Below, one piece after another: positions 33,920-39,831 of a stretch of DNA of 39,831 nucleotides. The stretch comes from Micrococcales bacterium (GTDB lineage: Bacteria; Actinomycetota; Actinomycetes; Actinomycetales; Cellulomonadaceae). The stretch spans positions 1 to 39,831 of the forward strand of contig JAJUHG010000002.1 in NCBI GenBank assembly GCA_029267995.1, read 5' to 3'. The notes beneath the pieces are model-generated. The model was not told the origin of the DNA. It saw only the letters and a list, made by a program, of their open reading frames with translations, and searched no databases. Position 1 is the stretch's first letter; each line of letters begins with the position of its first letter. The position numbers and the translations under genes were made by a program.

Positions 33920-35122
33920 TCAGGCGACGCGTTCGCCGGCGCGGTAGACAGCGCGGACCGCGAGCTCGTCGTCGGCCACGACGACGTCCGCCAGACGGCC
34001 CTCGAGGAGCGCCCCGACGTCGTCCCGGCCGAGCACGCCCGCGGGGACGAGCGAGGCGGCACGCACCGCGTCCTCGAGCGGGACACCCAGCCCGACCGTG
34101 CGGCGCACGACGTCGAGCAGGTGCGCCGTGCCGCCCGCGATCGCACCGCCCTCGGCGAGCCGTGCGACACCCTCCGAGACCGTCACGCCGAGCCCACCGA
34201 GCACGTAGTCGCCGTCGGGCATCCCCGTCGCAGCCATCGCGTCCGTCACGAGGGCGATGTTGTCCGCACCCACGAGGTCGAAGACCATGCGCGTCGTGGC
34301 ATCGGCGAGGTGGACCCCGTCCGCGACGAGCTCGACCACGAGCTCCCCGCGCGCCGCCGCCGCGAGGCACTCCCCCGCGGGACCGGGCTCGCGGTGGTGC
34401 AGCGGGCGCATCGCGTTGAACAGGTGCGTCGCGGTCGGGCGGCGCGAGCGGGTGCCGTCGGCCGCGAGCACCTCGAGCGCGAGATCGATGCTTGCCCGGG
34501 TCTGCTCCGCGCTCGCGTCGGTGTGGCCGATCGAGGGCACCGCGCCACCTCGCGCGAGCGCCCGCACGACGTCGGGGGAGCCCGCGACCTCGGGCGCGTA
34601 CGTCATGGTCGCAAACGCGCCGTCCGCCGCGAGCGCGACCTCGTGCACGAGCCCGACGTCGCCCGGGACCATCGCGCGTGGGTCCTGCGCGCCGCAGCGC
34701 AGCGCCGAGAGGAACGGGCCCTCGAGGTGGATCCCCGCGACCTCCCCCGTCGCGACGACGGCCGCGAGTGTGCGCACCCGCTCGAGAAGCACGGGCGCGG
34801 GCGCCGTGACGAGCGAGGCGACGAGCCGGGTCGTGCCGTGCGCAAGGTGCTCGCGCACGGCGGTCCGCACCCCCTCGACGTCGCCCGCCTCGGGGAAGCT
34901 CAACCCGCCCCCGCCGTGGTTGTGCAGGTCCACGAGGCCGGGCAAGAGCGTGTCGGGTGAGGGTCCCGTGGCCCTGACCGCCCGCGACCAGCGCCGCGGC
35001 ACCTCGTCCGCGGCGCCGACCCACGCGAGGCGCTCTCCCTCGACGACGACGGCGCCGTCGGCCACGACGCGCTCAGGTGTCACGACGCGCCCGCGCAGGA
35101 CGAGCGGCTCGAGGTTGCTCAC
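33920..35122 (-). CDS. nagA: N-acetylglucosamine-6-phosphate deacetylase NagA
   Basis: NagA removes the acetyl group from GlcNAc-6-phosphate to give glucosamine-6-phosphate, the first committed step in amino sugar use or wall recycling. The 400-residue amidohydrolase has [13 protein letters not shown] (metal motif His67/His69), IHLEGPFLS (metal Glu134), SIGHTDA (His200), ATHLFNAM (His233) and the catalytic Asp294 in [14 protein letters not shown] at 35122 is preceded at 6 bases by GACAAT, the same arrangement as glgX, with no Shine-Dalgarno site. The open frame runs on through nucS but is non-coding there. No nagB or amino sugar transporter is in the window. It lies between nucS and the GH1 gene and is probably its own unit. 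Confidence 0.95.
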   Translation of the reverse strand: MSNLEPLVLRGRVVTPERVVADGAVVVEGERLAWVGAADEVPRRWSRAVRATGPSPDTLLPGLVDLHNHGGGGLSFPEAGDVEGVRTAVREHLAHGTTRLVASLVTAPAPVLLERVRTLAAVVATGEVAGIHLEGPFLSALRCGAQDPRAMVPGDVGLVHEVALAADGAFATMTYAPEVAGSPDVVRALARGGAVPSIGHTDASAEQTRASIDLALEVLAADGTRSRRPTATHLFNAMRPLHHREPGPAGECLAAAARGELVVELVADGVHLADATTRMVFDLVGADNIALVTDAMAATGMPDGDYVLGGLGVTVSEGVARLAEGGAIAGGTAHLLDVVRRTVGLGVPLEDAVRAASLVPAGVLGRDDVGALLEGRLADVVVADDELAVRAVYRAGERVA

Positions 35123-35128
35123 CCGGCC

Positions 35129-35134
35129 ATTGTC
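35129..35134 (-). promoter_or_regulatory. Putative -10 of leaderless nagA
   Basis: GACAAT on the minus strand ends 6 bases before the nagA GTG. The only nearby ATG overlaps this hexamer and runs into a stop after two codons, which supports GTG as the real start. Confidence 0.4.
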
Positions 35135-35140
35135 GCGCAC

Positions 35141-35156
35141 CCCGGCGGACGCCGGG
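35141..35156 (-). terminator. Candidate hairpin between nucS and nagA
   Basis: CCCGGC-GGAC-GCCGGG makes a 6-bp stem with a 4-base loop in the 86-bp gap downstream of nucS. It has no T-run. It also sits just upstream of the nagA -10, so it could instead affect that promoter. Confidence 0.35.
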
Positions 35157-35208
35157 TCGGGACCCGCCGCGCTCCGAGACCCCGCGGCCGACCGGGGGGC
35201 GGGGCGGG

Positions 35209-35904
35209 TCAGAAGAGCCGTGAGCTCGGGTCGTCGAGCCCGCGCATCGCGTGGTAGTCGAGCACGAGGCACTCGATGCCCCGGTCGTGGGCGAGCACGC
35301 GCGCCTGCGGCTTGATCTCCTGCGCGGCGAAGACGCCCCGCACGGGAGCCAGGAGCGGGTCGCGACCGAGCAGCTCGAGGTAGCGCGTAAGCTGCTCGAC
35401 CCCGTCGATGTCGCCGCGCCGCTTGATCTCGATCGCGACCGTCGCGCCCTCGGGGTCGCGCGCGAGGATGTCGACCGGGCCGATCGCCGTCGGGTACTCG
35501 CGTCGCACGAGGGTGTGCCCCGGGCCGAGCAGGTCGATCTGCTCGGCGAGCAGGGCCTGCAGGTGCGCCTCGACGCCGTCCTTGACGAGCCCCGGGTCGA
35601 CGCCGAGCTCGTGGCTCGAGTCGTGCAGGACCTCGTGCAGCTCGATCTCGAGGCGGTCGTCGGTCTTGGTGTGCTGGACGTGCCACACCGCGGTCGCGCC
35701 GCGCTCGGCCGCCTCCTGGGACGGCTCGAGCTCCTTGAGCGTGCACGGCGGGCTCATCCAGTTGAGCGGCTTGTACGAGCCGCCGTCGGAGTGCAGGAGC
35801 ACCGAGCCGTCCGCCTTGACGAGCACGAGCCGCGTCGCGAGCGGGAGGCTCGCGTCGAGGCGCCCCGAGTACCGGGCCGAGCACCGTGCCACGACGAGCC
35901 GCAC
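35209..35904 (-). CDS. nucS: Mismatch-specific endonuclease NucS (EndoMS)
   Basis: NucS is the non-canonical mismatch repair nuclease of many actinobacteria and archaea; it makes double-strand cuts at certain mismatches and interacts with the sliding clamp. The 231-residue protein has the N-terminal DNA-binding/dimerisation domain (1-115) and the C-terminal RecB-like nuclease domain. The catalytic residues are Asp145 (GPVDILARD), Glu159 and Lys161 ([13 protein letters not shown]), followed by [12 protein letters not shown]. The C-terminal SSRLF matches the clamp-binding tail of NucS proteins. GTG at 35904 follows GAGGAGG by about 7 bases. It lies 16 bp after the DUF2550 gene and downstream of the atp operon, a position conserved in outline in mycobacteria. 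Confidence 0.96.
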   Translation of the reverse strand: MRLVVARCSARYSGRLDASLPLATRLVLVKADGSVLLHSDGGSYKPLNWMSPPCTLKELEPSQEAAERGATAVWHVQHTKTDDRLEIELHEVLHDSSHELGVDPGLVKDGVEAHLQALLAEQIDLLGPGHTLVRREYPTAIGPVDILARDPEGATVAIEIKRRGDIDGVEQLTRYLELLGRDPLLAPVRGVFAAQEIKPQARVLAHDRGIECLVLDYHAMRGLDDPSSRLF

Positions 35905-35920
35905 TAGGCCACCTCCTCGT

Positions 35921-36328
35921 TCACCACACGCGATTGGTGTTCGTGGGTGCCGCCTCGAGCCACGAGACGAGTCCCGCGCACGCGGCCCGGCTCAGCGAGA
36001 GGTCGAACTCCTCCTGGCCGTGCTGGCACCTCAGGAGCACCTTCCCCGGTCGGTGCGGGTCCTCCGCACGGTGCACCACGACGAGCTCCGAGCGGTCCCA
36101 CGTCTCCTTGGGCCGCGGCGAGAGGCTCGTCGTGCGCCACCAGTCGAGCCGACCCACGCCGTACTGCGCGATCCCCGCGAGCGGCTCGCCGTGACCGTGC
36201 TCGGGCCGCAAGCCGCACGCGAAGCTGCCGACCCGTCCTGCGAGCGCCGCGAGTCGGCGACGGTAGAGCACGAAGAGCATCCCGGCGCACACCGCGATCG
36301 CGCCGAAGACCGCCAACCACGTCAGCAA
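35921..36328 (-). CDS. DUF2550 family membrane protein
   Basis: A 135-residue protein of the actinobacterial DUF2550 family, always found near the ATP synthase genes and of unknown function. One N-terminal membrane helix (about residues 2-21, [20 protein letters not shown]) is followed by YRRRLAAL, which places the remainder in the cytoplasm. The soluble domain has [28 protein letters not shown] in parts and ends with a conserved-looking [23 protein letters not shown]. The start is taken as TTG at 36328 because it gives the membrane helix and no ATG/GTG fits upstream in frame. That choice is uncertain. It sits 25 bp after atpC and is probably part of the atp transcript. Confidence 0.88.
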   Translation of the reverse strand: MLTWLAVFGAIAVCAGMLFVLYRRRLAALAGRVGSFACGLRPEHGHGEPLAGIAQYGVGRLDWWRTTSLSPRPKETWDRSELVVVHRAEDPHRPGKVLLRCQHGQEEFDLSLSRAACAGLVSWLEAAPTNTNRVW

Positions 36329-36353
36329 CCCTGGCCCACCACGCCTCGTCCCG

Positions 36354-36629
36354 TCAGGCCTGAGCGGGCGAGCCGCCCACCTCGACCGCGTCCGCGACGA
36401 TCGTCACGACGTCGGAGTCGACCGAGAGGAACCCTCCCGTGACGCGAGCCTCGAAAGGCTCGCCCGAGACGGGACGGATGAGGACCTGCCCCTCGCGCAG
36501 GACCGCGAGCACGGGCGAGTGCCCGCGGAGGATCCCCATCTGGCCGTCGGCCGCGGGCGCCGTCACCATGCGCGCCTCGCCGCGCCAGACCGTGCGGTCC
36601 GGCGCGACGAGATCGACCTCGAGTGCCAC
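36354..36629 (-). CDS. atpC: ATP synthase epsilon subunit, short form
   Basis: The epsilon subunit joins gamma to the c-ring and can regulate ATP hydrolysis. Only 91 residues are encoded: the N-terminal beta-sandwich domain (LEVDLVAPDRTVWRGEARMVTAPAADGQMGILRGHSPVLA) is complete, but the C-terminal two-helix domain found in the ~120-140-residue forms is absent. The protein ends just after the last strands (VVTIVADAVEV). The inhibitory extended state known for the long subunit should therefore be impossible. GTG at 36629 has CAGGAAG upstream. It lies 37 bp after atpD. Short epsilon subunits are known in some actinobacteria. Confidence 0.93.
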   Translation of the reverse strand: MALEVDLVAPDRTVWRGEARMVTAPAADGQMGILRGHSPVLAVLREGQVLIRPVSGEPFEARVTGGFLSVDSDVVTIVADAVEVGGSPAQA

Positions 36630-36666
36630 GAGCTTCCTGCTTTCCTCGGTTCCGTGACGGCGTCGC

Positions 36667-39059
<2,393 letters not shown>

Positions 39060-39061
39060 GC

Positions 39062-39831
39062 TCAGCCCTTCTTCTGCCGGACGATCTGCTCCTGGTCGAC
39101 CTCGACCTCGTCCTCGGAGGCCACCCGGCCCACGAGGCGAGCCCCGTCACCAAGCATGAAGCCCTCGCGAAACTCCTCGACCGCGGCGGACAGCGCCGCC
39201 TCGGTCTCGTCGTCGAGGTTGCCCGTCTCGGCGATCTTGGTCAGGACGTCGCTGTGCCGACGCAGGTGGTCGAGCAGCTCGGACTCGAAACGACGCACGT
39301 CCTCGACCGGGACGTCGTCGAGCTTGCCCTTCGTGCCCGCCCAGATCGAGACGACCTGGTCCTCGACCGGGTACGGCGAGTACTGCGGCTGCTTGAGCAG
39401 CTCGAGCAGCCGCGCACCACGGTTGAGCTGCGCGCGCGAGGCCGCGTCGAGGTCGGAGGCGAACATCGCGAAGGCTTCGAGCGAGCGGAACTGCGCGAGG
39501 TCGAGCTTGAGCGTTCCCGAGACCTTCTTCATCGCCTTGACCTGGGCGGAACCACCGACTCGAGAGACGGAGATGCCCACGTCGACAGCGGGACGCTGGT
39601 CGGCGTTGAACAGGTCGGACTGCAGGAAGATCTGGCCGTCGGTGATCGAGATGACGTTCGTCGGGATGTACGCCGAGACGTCGTTCGCCTTCGTCTCGAT
39701 GACCGGCAGACCCGTCATCGAGCCCGCGCCCATCTCGTCCGAAAGCTTCGCGCAGCGCTCGAGGAGGCGCGAGTGCAGGTAGAAGACGTCGCCGGGGTAC
39801 GCCTCGCGGCCCGGCGGGCGGCGCAACGTCA
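39062..39831 (-). CDS. atpA: ATP synthase alpha subunit, 5' end cut by window
   Basis: The C-terminal 255 or so residues of the non-catalytic F1 subunit (usual length about 510-545); the start and P-loop are beyond the right edge. Visible are [51 protein letters not shown] and [15 protein letters not shown], in order, all diagnostic for alpha. The C-terminus is Glu-rich and ends in QKKG. The frame is open to the edge with no sign of damage. Order atpA-atpG-atpD-atpC is the standard one. Confidence 0.97.
   Translation of the reverse strand, partial: TLRRPPGREAYPGDVFYLHSRLLERCAKLSDEMGAGSMTGLPVIETKANDVSAYIPTNVISITDGQIFLQSDLFNADQRPAVDVGISVSRVGGSAQVKAMKKVSGTLKLDLAQFRSLEAFAMFASDLDAASRAQLNRGARLLELLKQPQYSPYPVEDQVVSIWAGTKGKLDDVPVEDVRRFESELLDHLRRHSDVLTKIAETGNLDDETEAALSAAVEEFREGFMLGDGARLVGRVASEDEVEVDQEQIVRQKKG

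Noticed and set aside
33813-35884. Apparent fusions of beta-glucosidase with nagA and of nagA with nucS on the minus strand
   Set aside because: They are only open frames shifted relative to the real upstream genes; domain starts, promoters and family N-termini mark separate genes.

Overview
The window is about 39.8 kb of very GC-rich DNA, dense in genes with many GTG starts and 4-bp start/stop overlaps. Gene content and order point to a Gram-positive actinobacterium. The GlgE maltose-1-phosphate pathway, NucS, a DUF2550 gene next to the ATP synthase operon, a Scy/DivIVA-like coiled-coil protein and a cluster of secreted or intracellular glycosidases would fit Micrococcales, perhaps a Cellulomonadaceae-like genus. 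The genus is inference. I see no tRNA, rRNA, CRISPR array, insertion sequence, phage gene or attachment site.

Layout. (1) 1-3663: a sugar locus. A two-domain sugar ABC ATPase (cut by the left edge) overlaps a Gfo/Idh/MocA oxidoreductase, divergent from a ROK-family regulator. (2) 3682-11365: a CueP-like copper lipoprotein, mnmA, a secreted GH5-type mannanase, a cysteine desulfurase, an aminoglycoside phosphotransferase-fold gene on the other strand, then etfA and etfB. The etfB-etfA-desulfurase-mnmA order is the one known in actinobacteria such as Mycobacterium tuberculosis, here with a mannanase and a kinase-fold gene inserted. (3) 11400-23859: an alpha-glucan module. glgX and glgP converge; glgP diverges from glgE-treS, followed by a strong hairpin and then mak-glgB. 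TreS and Mak turn trehalose/maltose into maltose-1-phosphate, GlgE polymerises it, GlgB branches it, and GlgP with GlgX degrade it. (4) 23885-27637: a minus-strand operon of unknown role (proline-rich membrane protein with an octapeptide repeat, lipoprotein, thioredoxin-fold/TPR protein). It is divergent from (5) 27798-30357: a 708-residue DivIVA/Scy-like coiled-coil protein and a small unknown protein. (6) 30367-35122: nagA, then a GH1 beta-glucosidase heading an operon with a small CxxC protein, a HAD phosphatase and an alpha/beta hydrolase. (7) 35209-39831: nucS, a DUF2550 gene, and atpC, atpD, atpG, atpA (cut by the right edge), all on the minus strand.

Regulatory reading. Most genes that begin a transcription unit have a TANNNT-like -10 hexamer 6-8 bases before the start codon and no Shine-Dalgarno site, so they look leaderless. 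Genes inside operons have clear AGGAGG-like sites. Two glycosidase genes (GH5 and GH1) share a -10 hexamer and a near-palindromic operator related to CebR/LacI-family boxes. A 67-base two-stem hairpin directly after treS appears to separate glgE-treS from mak-glgB. The sequence offers no clear new defence or mobile system. The least explained parts are the unknown membrane protein/lipoprotein/thioredoxin-like operon facing the Scy-like gene, and the treS-mak hairpin.
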